DNA of 64,000 nucleotides from Streptococcus cuniculi (GCF_001921845.1 NZ_MSJM01000003.1:124001-188000); one strand, 5' to 3'. Positions 18,672 through 27,438 are shown, numbered from the stretch's first letter. The notes: a model not told the origin generated them from the letters alone. A program made the numbers and translations.

Positions 18672-18957
18672 AGGGCAGTAAAAGAAACTGCGGTTCCTCT
18701 ATTTCCAACCTCTAACAATCCACTGGAGTATAGAGATAGAAGCTACGCTTCTTCTATCTCCAACTTGTAACACTCCACTGGACTGCAATGAAAGAAACTT
18801 CGTTTCTCCTATCTCCAACTTGTAATAGTTCACTGAACTGCAATGACAGAACCTGCGGTTCCTTCATTTCCAACTTGTAACACTCCCCCGGACTGCAATG
18901 AAAGAAACTTCGTTTCTCTCATTTCCAACCTCTAACAATCCACTGGATTGTTAGAGC
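18672..18957. repeat. Five 55-bp tandem repeats, each with a hairpin
   Basis: Units begin at about 18672, 18727, 18782, 18837 and 18892 with an exact 55-base period. Each unit holds a small palindrome (for example GAAACTTCGTTTC, GAAGCTACGCTTC, GAACCTGCGGTTC) followed by TTTCCAAC or TCTCCAAC and a variable link. The stems change in both arms together, so pairing is kept while sequence changes. The block ends in a palindrome, CTCTAACAATCC/GGATTGTTAGAG, that contains the stop codon of the response regulator gene. Confidence 0.85.
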
Positions 18958-19548
18958 CACCCATTTTCTTTGGCGATGTTGGCGGCTTCGGTGCGGTTTT
19001 CGGCGTCTAGTTTACTGAGGATGGTGGACATGTAATTGCGGACGGTGCCGTTTGAGAGGTACATCTGGTCGGCAATTTCTTGGTTTGAGAGACCTAGAGC
19101 GACTTTTTGCAGGAGGATTTGTTCTTGATTAGTCAGGGGATTTTTCGTCGTGAAAAAACTCTCCATCAGCTCAGGCGAATACTCTTTTTGGCCTTGTAAG
19201 ACACGCTCGATTGTCCTCATCAGCTCAGCAATACTGCGTTCTTTCAAGACATAGGCATCGACATCTGCTCGTACGGCACGCTCAAAATAACCTGGCCGTA
19301 AAGGTCGTCACCATGATGACTTTAAGGCTAGGAAGAGCTGCTTTTGCCCATTCAAGGACATCAAGTCCTGTCATCTCTGGCATTTCAATGTCTAAAATCG
19401 CGACATCCACACTTTCCTTTTGTAAAATAGCTTGCGCTTCTAAGCCATTCTTGGCTGGAAAGACGTGGGCTACTCCATCCTGCAATTCCAAGAGCTGGCA
19501 GAGCGCATCACGTAACATGCTTTGATCTTCAGCGACTAGAATCTTCAT
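18951..19548 (-). pseudogene. Frameshifted NarL/DesR-type response regulator
   Basis: The first part encodes a receiver domain ([12 protein letters not shown] start, phosphorylation region [15 protein letters not shown], switch Thr in MVTTF) and then runs into a stop. The second part, in another frame, continues [21 protein letters not shown] and ends with a LuxR-type helix-turn-helix ([20 protein letters not shown]). Comparison with the usual TTFGRPGYFER sequence places a two-base deletion near 19298-19301. The ATG at 19548 has AAGGAG before it and overlaps the kinase gene by 20 bases. It is either a true loss of function or a sequencing error. A downstream ORF for the DNA-binding part alone could start at an internal ATG. 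Confidence 0.82.
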
Positions 19549-20635
19549 ATTTCTCTCCTTTCGGAATATCCAGCTGAATCTGCGTAGGCTGTTTGGCAGA
19601 GACAATCGCCACCTTGCCTTGATAACGAATCAGGCGGTCACGAATGGAATGCAATTCCTCCCCTGTCACCTGCTCAAAACCTATCCCATCATCTTCGACC
19701 AGAACCCGAATCCAGCCGTCTTTTTCCGTCAACTCAATACGACAACTCCTAGCCTGACTATGCTTGATAAGATTATTGCCCAATTCCCGCAAGGCCATGG
19801 TCAGCGCAGCTTCTTGCTCTTTCCCCATCGCCATCTCTTCTCTTTTAATCGTCAAGTCAATCCCTGCTAGCTCCAGCATATTGCTTAAAATCTGCAATTC
19901 TTCTTCCAAACTGTGAACTTTCAAGGCTTGGACAATCTGCCGCACCTCCTGCATGGCATTTTTGGTAATATCATGCAAATCCTGCACTTCGTTTTGAGCC
20001 TTGTCATAGGCTTCGTGCTTCATCAGGGTCAATGCCAGTTCACTCTTAACACTCATCATGGCAAACACATGCCCCAAAGTATCGTGCAAATCCTGCCCAA
20101 TCCGATTGCGTTCATTTTCAGCTAGAAGGAGGTTGATCGAGGCATTTTTTTCGTTTAATTCATTTTCAATCTTTGCCCTCTTAATGGACTGCCTCATGGC
20201 ATACATCATCCCTAAACAGACCATATCCATTGTCAGCAGAAAGATCTGTGTGGAAACATCCGCAGACACCAAAATAGGATATAAGGTCGCAAGTAACACT
20301 AGATAAAAGGTACAATAACGAAAGCTCGTTACCTTATCTTCTGAAAACCGCCATGTCAGAAGATTGGATAAGAAAAAGGCAAACATGGACATCATTGGAC
20401 TTCCCATCAATGTGACAAACGACACATAAAAACAGAGATAGAACCAAAATAAATTGTCCCATAAAGGATGCTTGGTTAGCACGAGACAAAGATAGGCAAC
20501 CGCAAACATCACTGTCATGGGAAACACATAAAATGGATAATCTCCACTTAAGGAATAATACAGCGGAAAGACCAAGTACAATAAGGATACATAGTACATG
20601 GTGTGGACTTGCTTGAGATTGTTCAGTAATTTCAC
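19529..20635 (-). CDS. Sensor histidine kinase, DesK/LiaS-like (HisKA_3)
   Basis: A 368-residue kinase with about five to six N-terminal transmembrane segments (about 10-145), a short coiled coil ([17 protein letters not shown]), a dimerisation and phosphoacceptor motif with His in [11 protein letters not shown] (near 182), and a C-terminal ATPase domain with [12 protein letters not shown] and VEDDGIGF. It would phosphorylate the adjacent response regulator, which is frameshifted here. It directly follows the ABC permease by one base, the standard order for DesKR-linked exporters. Confidence 0.88.
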   Translation of the reverse strand: MKLLNNLKQVHTMYYVSLLYLVFPLYYSLSGDYPFYVFPMTVMFAVAYLCLVLTKHPLWDNLFWFYLCFYVSFVTLMGSPMMSMFAFFLSNLLTWRFSEDKVTSFRYCTFYLVLLATLYPILVSADVSTQIFLLTMDMVCLGMMYAMRQSIKRAKIENELNEKNASINLLLAENERNRIGQDLHDTLGHVFAMMSVKSELALTLMKHEAYDKAQNEVQDLHDITKNAMQEVRQIVQALKVHSLEEELQILSNMLELAGIDLTIKREEMAMGKEQEAALTMALRELGNNLIKHSQARSCRIELTEKDGWIRVLVEDDGIGFEQVTGEELHSIRDRLIRYQGKVAIVSAKQPTQIQLDIPKGEKYEDSSR

Positions 20636-20636
20636 C

Positions 20637-21365
20637 TTATCTCACTTCCTGTTTCTTTTTCAGCACTAGGGTTAGGCCTGCTATTATTATAGTATAAAGC
20701 AAGACCATTAGTAAAGGTTGAACTTGCAAGTGCCCCTCATTGATATAGCGAAGCACTAACTGATTGGCATAGTAAGACGGAGTAAAGTGAGCCATAGACT
20801 GCATCCATGTAGGCAAGACTTCATAAGGCATCCAGCTACCACCAAAAATCGCTAAAACCAGATAGAGGATATTTGCGAGAACGCTCATGGTCTGCTTATT
20901 GTCAAACAGAGTGAGGGCTAGGCCTATGGCCAAATAGACCAGACTGGTCGCTAGAAGCAAGAAAGCGGACATGAGCCACTCTTCTACCGTCATGCTCACC
21001 CCACGAAAGAGGACACCGACTGTAAAATTGATGGCAATCGACAGGATAAAGGACACAAAAACACTCATGACCTTAACCGTATAATACTGGTACAAGGGAA
21101 GGGGCGAATGTTGAATTTGCAAGAGCCAGCGACTTTTTACATCTTCTTCCAACATCGTCGGAAAGCTAAATAGCCCAAAACTACTCATACTAAAAGCCGT
21201 CATGGTCAGCAAGTAATTTCTCGTCAGCAAAGCCGCATCGCCATAGGAAGTGTCAAACATGGACGAGAAAAGGAGGAAAAAGAGTACAGGCATGCCAATT
21301 CCTAGGACAAAGCCAAATACATTTCGCTTGGTTAACAGGTATTCAATCCTTAGTAGAGCTTTCAT
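20637..21365 (-). CDS. ABC-2 type transporter permease
   Basis: A 242-residue permease with six predicted transmembrane segments and the ABC-2 pattern near residues 160-180 (VLANILYLVLAIFGGSWMP). The following segment TWMQSMAHFTPSYYANQ is typical of the DR/ABC-2 exporter family. It overlaps the ATPase gene by four bases. Its cargo is unknown; similar two-gene exporters handle lipids, peptides or antimicrobials. Confidence 0.87.
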   Translation of the reverse strand: MKALLRIEYLLTKRNVFGFVLGIGMPVLFFLLFSSMFDTSYGDAALLTRNYLLTMTAFSMSSFGLFSFPTMLEEDVKSRWLLQIQHSPLPLYQYYTVKVMSVFVSFILSIAINFTVGVLFRGVSMTVEEWLMSAFLLLATSLVYLAIGLALTLFDNKQTMSVLANILYLVLAIFGGSWMPYEVLPTWMQSMAHFTPSYYANQLVLRYINEGHLQVQPLLMVLLYTIIIAGLTLVLKKKQEVR

Positions 21366-22246
21366 TTTTCGTCCTCCTTGGTCGTATCAAATAGGGTATG
21401 CAAGAGCGTTTTATTGGTCATTTCAATCTCAGCAATCGGACAATCCACCTCCTGCAGAGCCTGCCAGACTGCCTCGACTTCTCGAGTCATAAACGACAGA
21501 CGGTCATGACTGACCTCTATGTCATAGACAGTTTTCCAGCTTTTCACAAGCTGCTCATAGTCTCTTGGAATGATGAATTGTTTTTCCTGTTCTTCCGAGC
21601 GCATTTTAAAAGGTGTCGTATCCCGCAAGAGCTGTCCCTTGTGCAAGACCAAGATGCGATCTGCTGTATGCTCGACTTCTTCGATATAGTGGGAAGAATA
21701 GACAATGGTTACACCGCTTTCTTTTAAGCGATTGACAATTTCCCAGAAACGCTGGCGAGTTGACGTGTCCATAGCGGTCGTTGGCTCATCCAAAAAGAGG
21801 ATGAACGGGCGACCAATCAAGGTCAAGACAAAGGACAAGAGCCGTTTTTGTCCACCCGATAATTTTTCTGCCAACTGCTGTTTTTGCTCGGAAGAAAAGT
21901 GAAGCAAATCATCCACCTCTTGATCTGACAAGGAATGAGGATAAATCGCTTGGAAAAAAGCAATCAGTTCTTTCACCTTGAGGTTGGCAGGCACCGCATT
22001 TTCCTGTGGCAAAATTCCAACCATCTGCTTCAAGCTCGCATCTGTCACCTGACGCCCCTGAATGGTAATGCTGCCACTCGTAACAAACCAATCCCCCAAT
22101 AAACAGGACATCAAGGTCGTCTTTCCAGCCCCATTTGGCCCAATCAGCGCCACACACTCACCCGCACCGATTTCAAAGGACACATCCCGTAAAATCTGCT
22201 TTCCTTTGATACTCTTTGAAATGTTTCTCACATCAATCATGGTCAT
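21362..22246 (-). CDS. ABC transporter ATP-binding protein
   Basis: A 294-residue ATPase. Walker A GPNGAGKTT is near residue 37-45, the signature LSGGQKRLL near 127 and Walker B FILFLDEPTT near 148; the H-loop is SSHYIEE. A C-terminal extension of about 80 residues is usual for the antibiotic and lipid exporter subfamily. The ATG has AAGGAGG upstream and overlaps the stop codon of a 13-codon ORF, so its translation is probably coupled. Confidence 0.93.
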   Translation of the reverse strand: MTMIDVRNISKSIKGKQILRDVSFEIGAGECVALIGPNGAGKTTLMSCLLGDWFVTSGSITIQGRQVTDASLKQMVGILPQENAVPANLKVKELIAFFQAIYPHSLSDQEVDDLLHFSSEQKQQLAEKLSGGQKRLLSFVLTLIGRPFILFLDEPTTAMDTSTRQRFWEIVNRLKESGVTIVYSSHYIEEVEHTADRILVLHKGQLLRDTTPFKMRSEEQEKQFIIPRDYEQLVKSWKTVYDIEVSHDRLSFMTREVEAVWQALQEVDCPIAEIEMTNKTLLHTLFDTTKEDEK

Positions 22247-22284
22247 TTTTTAGCCTCCTTTTGAAATTCCATCAGTTGTTTCAT
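22243..22284 (-). CDS. 13-residue leader ORF coupled to the ABC ATPase gene
   Basis: AAAAGGAG lies six bases before an ATG that opens a 13-codon frame reading MKQLMEFQKEAKK. Its TGA overlaps the ATPase start as ATGA, and its own codons (CAAAAGGAGGCT) supply the Shine-Dalgarno sequence of the ATPase gene. This arrangement suggests translational coupling. Nothing shows that the peptide itself has a function. Confidence 0.55.
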   Translation of the reverse strand: MKQLMEFQKEAKK

Positions 22285-22310
22285 GATATTCTCCTTTTCT
22301 CTTTGTATCC

Positions 22311-22316
22311 AGTATA
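22311..22316 (-). promoter_or_regulatory. -10 element of the ABC exporter-kinase operon
   Basis: TATACT on the minus strand, without a recognisable -35, implies a promoter that needs an activator. A palindrome lies about 50 bases further upstream. Confidence 0.45.
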
Positions 22317-22361
22317 GCCTTTTCCCCCTTCCCTCACTAGATAGGTTTGTCACTAGAAGAA

Positions 22362-22375
22362 ATGACAAATGTCAT
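22362..22375. promoter_or_regulatory. Palindrome ATGACaaatGTCAT, possible response-regulator operator
   Basis: A perfect five-base inverted repeat with a four-base spacer, centred about 52 bases upstream of the -10. NarL/LuxR-family regulators such as the DesR-type one encoded here bind comparable palindromes. The assignment is inferred from position only. Confidence 0.4.
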
Positions 22376-22388
22376 ATTTGGAAGCATA

Positions 22389-22418
22389 CAAAAACCAGCA
22401 CCTTAAAGGTGCTGGTTT
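22389..22418 (-). terminator. Terminator of dps
   Basis: AAACCAGCACC and GGTGCTGGTTT pair around a short loop; T residues follow on the minus strand. Confidence 0.85.
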
Positions 22419-22439
22419 CGTTCTTTCTAGTACAAGAGC

Positions 22440-22955
22440 TTACAAGCCTGGTGCTTGACCTAGCTCCGCCTGAAGCATCCAGATGTGTTTTTCAAGGCTG
22501 GCTTTTGCGCCGTTGAAGATGTCATTGGTCACATCGTCTCCTTCTTTATCTGTCACGTCTAGTCCTTGTTGGAACAAGCCTACAAGGTAGCGGAAGACTT
22601 CTACAACACGGCCTAATTGTGCGTCCATTGACAGGCTGTAATCGCCTGGCACTTCTTTCAATTGGCTGTTGTCGCTAAATTCTTTCAAGGTAGAAAATGG
22701 AGCGCCACCCAAGGTAATCAAGCGTTCGCTCATTTCATCAAGATAGCTGTCCAATTCTTCCATGTACTCGTCCATTTTTGGATGCCACACAAGGAAGCCA
22801 TGTCCGCGCATGTACCAGTGTACTTGGTGGAGAATGGAGTGGGCTACTGACAAGTCCGCCACTGCTTGGTTCAAGAGAGCCTTTGTTTCTGGTTCAGCTT
22901 GGGGTTTTGCAAAGCTCGCAATTTCTGCTGGAGATTGATAGAGTTGATTCATCAT
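22440..22955 (-). CDS. dpr: Dps-like peroxide resistance protein (Dpr)
   Basis: A 171-residue ferritin-like protein that stores iron and consumes hydrogen peroxide as a dodecamer. The inter-subunit ferroxidase site is visible in [15 protein letters not shown] and [18 protein letters not shown]. The C-terminal [20 protein letters not shown] matches streptococcal Dpr closely. I chose the ATG at 22955 ([14 protein letters not shown]), which has GAAGG eight bases upstream, over the longer open frame. A perfect PerR box covers the promoter. Confidence 0.95.
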   Translation of the reverse strand: MMNQLYQSPAEIASFAKPQAEPETKALLNQAVADLSVAHSILHQVHWYMRGHGFLVWHPKMDEYMEELDSYLDEMSERLITLGGAPFSTLKEFSDNSQLKEVPGDYSLSMDAQLGRVVEVFRYLVGLFQQGLDVTDKEGDDVTNDIFNGAKASLEKHIWMLQAELGQAPGL

Positions 22956-22978
22956 AGGGGTTACCTTCTTTCTCTTAT

Positions 22979-22993
22979 TTATAATCATTATAA
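22979..22993. promoter_or_regulatory. PerR box in the dpr promoter
   Basis: TTATAATCATTATAA is a perfect 15-base PerR box and overlaps the -10 element. PerR repression lifted by peroxide is the expected control of dpr. Confidence 0.88.
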
Positions 22994-23015
22994 ATAAAGA
23001 TAAGAAAAATTGCAA
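22987..23015 (-). promoter_or_regulatory. Promoter of dpr
   Basis: On the minus strand TTGCAA (23015-23010) and TATAAT (22992-22987) are 17 bases apart. The -10 lies inside the PerR box. Confidence 0.82.
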
Positions 23016-23121
23016 CTATTTCGACTTTTATGAGAAAAGTTTCAACATTCACAGAAAATGTCAAGGTCATTTTAGAGCAAAATACGGTATAATAGAAATG
23101 AATATCGATAAGGAGCCAACA

Positions 23122-23541
23122 ATGAAAAAAATCGTCTTCGTCTGTCTTGGAAATATCTGCCGCAGTCCCATGGCTGAATTTGTCATGAAAAACCTCACAG
23201 ACCAAGTAATTGTAGAAAGTCGGGCAACGTCAGCTTGGGAGCATGGCAATCCGATTCACAGAGGTACCCAGCAGATTTTCAAGCAGTATCAAATTCCCTA
23301 TGATAGCCATAAAACATCGCAGAAAATGAACCTTGAGACGGCTGAAGAATGTGACTATATCATCGGCATGGATAGCCAGAATGTGGCTGATTTAAAGAAA
23401 ATGCTACCTAGCAGACTCCATACTAAAATCTATCCTTTCGCTGAAGAAAGTGTGCCAGATCCTTGGTATACAGGGGACTTTGAGGAAACCTATCGCATGG
23501 TCACTGAAGGCTGTCTTGCTTGGAAAAATCGCCTAGTATAG
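23122..23541 (+). CDS. Low-molecular-weight protein tyrosine phosphatase
   Basis: A 139-residue phosphatase with the P-loop CLGNICRS at residues 8-15 (nucleophile Cys8, Arg14) and the general acid Asp in VPDPWYTGDFEETY. The ATG at 23122 has AGGAG eight bases upstream and starts the conserved MKKIVFVC; the frame is open to 23098 but that start lacks a site. A TATAAT lies at 23088. It heads a group with the MORN protein and OatA-like acyltransferase, both of which follow. Confidence 0.93.
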   Translation: MKKIVFVCLGNICRSPMAEFVMKNLTDQVIVESRATSAWEHGNPIHRGTQQIFKQYQIPYDSHKTSQKMNLETAEECDYIIGMDSQNVADLKKMLPSRLHTKIYPFAEESVPDPWYTGDFEETYRMVTEGCLAWKNRLV

Positions 23542-23567
23542 TCTTTCCATTTTTAGGGAAACTATCT

Positions 23568-23596
23568 TTGTCATCACACTTGAAAAATGATAAAAT
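23568..23596 (+). promoter_or_regulatory. Promoter of the MORN-acyltransferase pair
   Basis: TTGTCA (23568-23573) and TAAAAT (23591-23596) are 17 bases apart, just downstream of the phosphatase gene. Confidence 0.5.
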
Positions 23597-23624
23597 GAAA
23601 GGGACTACAAGAAAAGAGAAAAAG

Positions 23625-24053
23625 ATGAACAAATTAATTCATTATCTGCAAACGATTGACTTAAAAGATACCAAAATCTACCTGACACGTTCTACTATCG
23701 AAAAAGCCTGTATCGGCTTGATGGCTGTCTGCGCCCTGTCCGTCTTTCTCGGTCGCATTCCAAGCAAACAGACCTTGACCCTTGATAATGGAAAGATGAC
23801 TTATAACGGTACCGTGGTCGCAAATAAAATGTCTGGTCAAGGGAACCTAACCTTTGAAAATGGTGACAAGTACGAAGGCCAGTTTCAAAATGGCATTTTT
23901 AACGGTAAAGGAACCTTTACCTCTGCTAGTGGCTGGACCTATGAAGGGGAATTTAAAAATGGGATTGCTGACGGTAAGGGAAAGCTGACCACCGAAGCAA
24001 AGGTGGTCTACGAAGGAACATTCAAACAAGGAATTTATCAACATGCGAATTAA
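23625..24053 (+). CDS. MORN repeat membrane protein
   Basis: A 142-residue protein with one transmembrane segment (about 31-48) and then three to four MORN repeats outside the membrane (for example YEGQFQNGIFNGKGTF and YEGEFKNGIADGKGKL). The ATG at 23625 follows AAGAGAAAAAG and is preferred over the longer open frame because the upstream part overlaps the phosphatase gene. Its last 11 bases overlap the acyltransferase start, so the two proteins are probably made together. MORN repeats can bind lipids or other proteins; a role with the acyltransferase is inferred. Confidence 0.85.
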   Translation: MNKLIHYLQTIDLKDTKIYLTRSTIEKACIGLMAVCALSVFLGRIPSKQTLTLDNGKMTYNGTVVANKMSGQGNLTFENGDKYEGQFQNGIFNGKGTFTSASGWTYEGEFKNGIADGKGKLTTEAKVVYEGTFKQGIYQHAN

Positions 24054-25872
24054 ATGGTTTTCAACAATCCGAGTGCTGGGCATGCTCTTTGTCCTACTCT
24101 ATCACTTTTATATCTCCTTTTTCCCTGGTGGTTTTGTCGGAGTCGACCTCTTTTTCACCCTATCGGGTTATTTGACAACGGCCCTATTTTTAGACGAATA
24201 CGCTAAGCATCAGGCCATTGATTTTAAACGCTTTTTTAACCGACGTTTTTACCGCATCTTCCCGCCCGTTGTCCTGACGCTACTGGTGACGACACCTCTT
24301 GCCCTGCTAGTCCGTAATGATTTTATCGCTGGGATTGGTCGTCAAGTCATGGCTGCGCTCGGCTTTATGACCAACTTCTTTGAAATCCTGTCAGGCAATT
24401 CTTACGAAAATCAATTTACACCGCACCTTTTCCTCCACACTTGGAGTCTTGCCATTGAAGTGCATTTTTATATCCTCTGGGCATTGATCATTTGGGGCAT
24501 AACGAAACGTGTAAAAACACTTGGCCAGCTCCGCGGAACGGTCTTTCTTACCTCTAGCGGTCTCTTTCTCATCAGTTTTCTTGCCATGTTCATCTCGAGT
24601 TTCTTTGTCAAGAGTTTCTCAACCATTTATTTTGCAACATGGACCCATATCTTCCCCTTCTTCTTGGGGAGTATGCTTGCTAGCCTGACTGGTCTGAAAA
24701 CCCTGACTCGACCGTTTGAAAAAGTGATGGCCAAATGGGACTTAAAACAAACCCTATCTGTCATTGTAGGTGGCTTAGTCGTAGAACTCCTACTCCTTTT
24801 CTTCTTCAAATTTGACAGTATCTTGACCTATCTTTTTGGTTTTCTTTTGTCAAGTACAGCGACAGCTATCATGATTTATGGCGCTCGAGTCCTCCATGAA
24901 AAGACAGAAAATATTCAAGAACCTGCCATTTTACTCTTTTTCTCGAATATTTCCTACGGCATTTACCTCTTCCATTGGCCTTTTTACACCATCTTTTCAC
25001 AGTTACTCAACCATACCCTAGCCGTCCTTTTTACCCTTATCTTCTCTACGGTCTTTGCGACTCTTTCTTTCTACCTCATCGAGCCGTATCTGGCCGGAAG
25101 AACGGGTAAACTACTGGGACTTGAGATGGATCTCAAACCTTATGCAAAATGGATTTGGGCTACTGCTGCGACCCTTCTAGTTGCGACAATTGGAATCAGC
25201 CTCTTTGCACCCCGCTTAGGAAATTTTGAGCGGGAATCGCTGGTGAATAATTTATACCAGGCTGATAACCGCATGGGACAAACCAAGCAACTCGCTCAAC
25301 GAGGAAAAGCCTCTTCTTTTGAAGTGACCGAAGGCTTAACCATTATTGGCGATTCTGTTACCTTACGTTCAACTGAACAATTAAATGCCTTCTTCCCAGA
25401 TGCATTTATCGATGCTCAAGGAAGCCGAAATGTGAATCAGGCAGCCGATATTCTTCAAAACAACATTGATAATCATGCTCTCATGAAAAATGTTGTCATT
25501 GCTACAGGGGTTAATGTGATCTATAGTTATGAAGAAGACCTCGAGAGAATCATCTCAATTCTTCCGAATGGCCATCATTTAATTCTTGTCACACCTTATG
25601 ACGGTAACTCAGCCCAGTATAGCGATCCTGTCGCTGAAAAATATGCAAACCATGTTCGTGAATTAGCTAAAAAATACGATTTTATTGCAATTGCTGATTG
25701 GAATACGGTTGCCAGAAATAATCCACAAATCTGGACTGGAACTGATAACATCCATTATGGCAGCACTCACGAAACCACTGTTGAAGGGGCGACACTCTTT
25801 GCACAAGCCATTAAATCTGCACTAGAACAAGTGGAAACACAACCTGTCAAAAATGTCGGGACTAGTGAATAA
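24043..25872 (+). CDS. oatA: OatA-like peptidoglycan O-acetyltransferase
   Basis: A 609-residue protein with an N-terminal acyltransferase-3 domain of about ten transmembrane segments (residues 1-370) and a C-terminal extracytoplasmic SGNH domain (about 430-600). Visible motifs are RFFNRRFYRIFPP, HTWSLAIEVHFYI and, in the SGNH part, IIGDSVTLRS (Ser) and DNIHYGSTHET (Asp/His). OatA moves acetyl groups to MurNAc O-6, raising lysozyme resistance, and would act alongside the PgdA encoded at 1.3 kb. Start overlaps the MORN gene. Confidence 0.9.
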   Translation: MRIKWFSTIRVLGMLFVLLYHFYISFFPGGFVGVDLFFTLSGYLTTALFLDEYAKHQAIDFKRFFNRRFYRIFPPVVLTLLVTTPLALLVRNDFIAGIGRQVMAALGFMTNFFEILSGNSYENQFTPHLFLHTWSLAIEVHFYILWALIIWGITKRVKTLGQLRGTVFLTSSGLFLISFLAMFISSFFVKSFSTIYFATWTHIFPFFLGSMLASLTGLKTLTRPFEKVMAKWDLKQTLSVIVGGLVVELLLLFFFKFDSILTYLFGFLLSSTATAIMIYGARVLHEKTENIQEPAILLFFSNISYGIYLFHWPFYTIFSQLLNHTLAVLFTLIFSTVFATLSFYLIEPYLAGRTGKLLGLEMDLKPYAKWIWATAATLLVATIGISLFAPRLGNFERESLVNNLYQADNRMGQTKQLAQRGKASSFEVTEGLTIIGDSVTLRSTEQLNAFFPDAFIDAQGSRNVNQAADILQNNIDNHALMKNVVIATGVNVIYSYEEDLERIISILPNGHHLILVTPYDGNSAQYSDPVAEKYANHVRELAKKYDFIAIADWNTVARNNPQIWTGTDNIHYGSTHETTVEGATLFAQAIKSALEQVETQPVKNVGTSE

Positions 25873-25892
25873 TAAAATTTATCAAACAAAAA

Positions 25893-25921
25893 TAAAAGGA
25901 GTCTTAACAGACTCCTTTTAT
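25893..25921. terminator. Bidirectional terminator between oatA and the PAP2 gene
   Basis: AAAAGGAGTC pairs with GACTCCTTTT around TTAACA, flanked by A and T runs on the two sides. Confidence 0.85.
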
Positions 25922-26568
25922 TTTTGTTTTCCTTGAAATCTCCACTGAAACCGCAAGCGGTCATAGAATGGAAAGAGAATGTGTAACAGAGTGGTTGCTA
26001 GTAACCAACCACCGATAATATCTGTTGGATAATGGACCCCAACGTAAACTCGTGAAATTCCAACCAGCATGGCAAGGATAATCAAGCCTGCCTGCACAAT
26101 CCGTTTTGTGATAGTGGTTTTAAGATGTTGTTGAACCAAAATGACCATGACACCTGCCACCATCAAGGTAGAGGCAGCATGCCAGCTTGGAAACGAGTAG
26201 CCAGGTGTATCCACTAGCCATTCAATGCTAGGTCTCGGGCGTTGGTAGACATATTTCAGGGCTGTTGATAGGACTCCCATCACCGCAAAACTAGCTAGAA
26301 TAAAGTAACTCTCTATCTTCCACCGCTTCTGGTAGCAATAAAAGGCTACTGCCAAACAGATAGGTAAGAGGACTGTCGCATTACCAAGTAAGGTAATATT
26401 GGTCCAAAACAAGGTCGCAAACGCAGGAAAATCCCCACGCAGAGCTGTTTGAATGCTGCTATCAAAGCCCACCAATTGCTGAGGATAAAATTTCACCACA
26501 TATCCTAAAATAACAAAGAAGAGGGCTGCAAACGAAGCATTTCGAAAGTAAAGTTGTCTGTTTTTCAT
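25918..26568 (-). CDS. PAP2 family membrane phosphatase
   Basis: A 216-residue protein with about six transmembrane segments and the three phosphatidic-acid phosphatase motifs: KYVYQRPRP, PSWHAAST and SRVYVGVHYPTDIIGGW (catalytic His residues in the last two). Substrates may be undecaprenyl diphosphate or phosphatidylglycerol phosphate. It follows ribU in the same direction with a gap of 23 bases and probably shares its riboswitch-controlled transcript. Confidence 0.9.
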   Translation of the reverse strand: MKNRQLYFRNASFAALFFVILGYVVKFYPQQLVGFDSSIQTALRGDFPAFATLFWTNITLLGNATVLLPICLAVAFYCYQKRWKIESYFILASFAVMGVLSTALKYVYQRPRPSIEWLVDTPGYSFPSWHAASTLMVAGVMVILVQQHLKTTITKRIVQAGLIILAMLVGISRVYVGVHYPTDIIGGWLLATTLLHILFPFYDRLRFQWRFQGKQK

Positions 26569-26591
26569 ACAAGCAGTATAATCTGATTTTT

Positions 26592-27149
26592 TTATAATTT
26601 CCTTAAAATCGGTCGACCTGCACGATACACAAGGTAGAATATAAGTGAAAATATCACACCTTGCAAGAGATTAAAGGGTAAGACCATGCCAAATAAATAG
26701 TTGTTTACCCCTAGAATCTGTCTAATATCAAAGTTCGCAAAAGCTGCATAGACTGGGATAGCATAAACATAGTTTAAGGCCAGCATCACCAAGGTCATAC
26801 CAATTGTCCCCACAAAAGATGCAATAAAATAGGTTTTAAGCGTCTGCTTCTTGCTCCACATCACATACAAGGCAAGCATGAAGACTGCGAGAGCTGCAAT
26901 GTTCATCGGCAGACCAATCACTGTTGACGGACCATTGTTATTTAATACAAACTTGAGTACGGTCCGTATCAAGAGAATGCTAAAGGCCGAACCTAGGTCT
27001 AACAGCAACATTCCTATTAAAATAGGAACAATCGAAAAATCAATTTCCAAGAAACTCGCTGCTGGAATCAAGGGAAATTTGAGGTACATGAGCAGAAAAG
27101 AAACTGCTGAGAGAATGGCAATCCAAGCCATTTTACGTGTATTTGTCAT
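26592..27149 (-). CDS. ribU: Riboflavin ECF transporter S component
   Basis: A 185-residue membrane protein with about six transmembrane segments. The N-terminal RKMAWIAILSAVSFLLMYL carries the AxxxA type helix used by ECF S components to dock with EcfT, and the EIDFSIVPILIGM segment is typical of RibU. An FMN riboswitch directly upstream supports riboflavin uptake. GGAGG precedes the ATG. Confidence 0.93.
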   Translation of the reverse strand: MTNTRKMAWIAILSAVSFLLMYLKFPLIPAASFLEIDFSIVPILIGMLLLDLGSAFSILLIRTVLKFVLNNNGPSTVIGLPMNIAALAVFMLALYVMWSKKQTLKTYFIASFVGTIGMTLVMLALNYVYAIPVYAAFANFDIRQILGVNNYLFGMVLPFNLLQGVIFSLIFYLVYRAGRPILRKL

Positions 27150-27260
27150 CTTCTTCCTCCAATTTTTAACAAATTAGAGAAGTGGGAAATTGATGTCATC
27201 GCACACCTCCACATGGGAAAATACTTGGTGTACACCCCTACTTTCAGCTGCAAATCAATC

Positions 27261-27376
27261 TTTCTCCGTCTTCTCCCATCCAGACTATACTGTCGGTTGT
27301 GGAATTGCACCACATCAGCTTGCGCTCGCGGACTATCACCGCCGGTAGGGAATTGCACCCTGCCCCGAAGACTTTA
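27261..27376 (-). promoter_or_regulatory. FMN riboswitch
   Basis: Read on the minus strand, the conserved RFN segments are all present in order: CTTCGGGGCAGGGTG, CCTACCGGCGGTGAT, AGTCCGCGAGC and AGTCTGGATGGGAGAAGA. About 110 bases separate its end from the ribU ATG, space enough for an expression platform that hides the GGAGG site. FMN would lower ribU expression. Confidence 0.95.
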
Positions 27377-27390
27377 TACTGAAACAACTA

Positions 27391-27438
27391 TCAAAATCTA
27401 TTTACTCTTTTTGATAGTTTCTTAGGTAGTGCGGCCAT
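27391..27438 (-). CDS. 15-codon ORF with strong ribosome binding site upstream of the FMN riboswitch
   Basis: AAGGAGG followed six bases later by ATG opens a frame reading MAALPKKLSKRVNRF. The second half is basic, and its codons form an 11-base stem (AACTATCAAAA/TTTTGATAGTT). It may be a leader peptide or a relic. No homologue is known to me. Between 27440 and 27660 an open minus-strand stretch (NFLAVLSLGTAIAYL, later SPKFGGIANEVSLKPIV) lacks any start codon and looks like gene debris. Confidence 0.35.
   Translation of the reverse strand: MAALPKKLSKRVNRF

Noticed and set aside
19282..19320. Programmed ribosomal frameshift in the response regulator
   Set aside because: No slippery heptamer or downstream pseudoknot is seen at the junction, and a simple two-base loss explains it.
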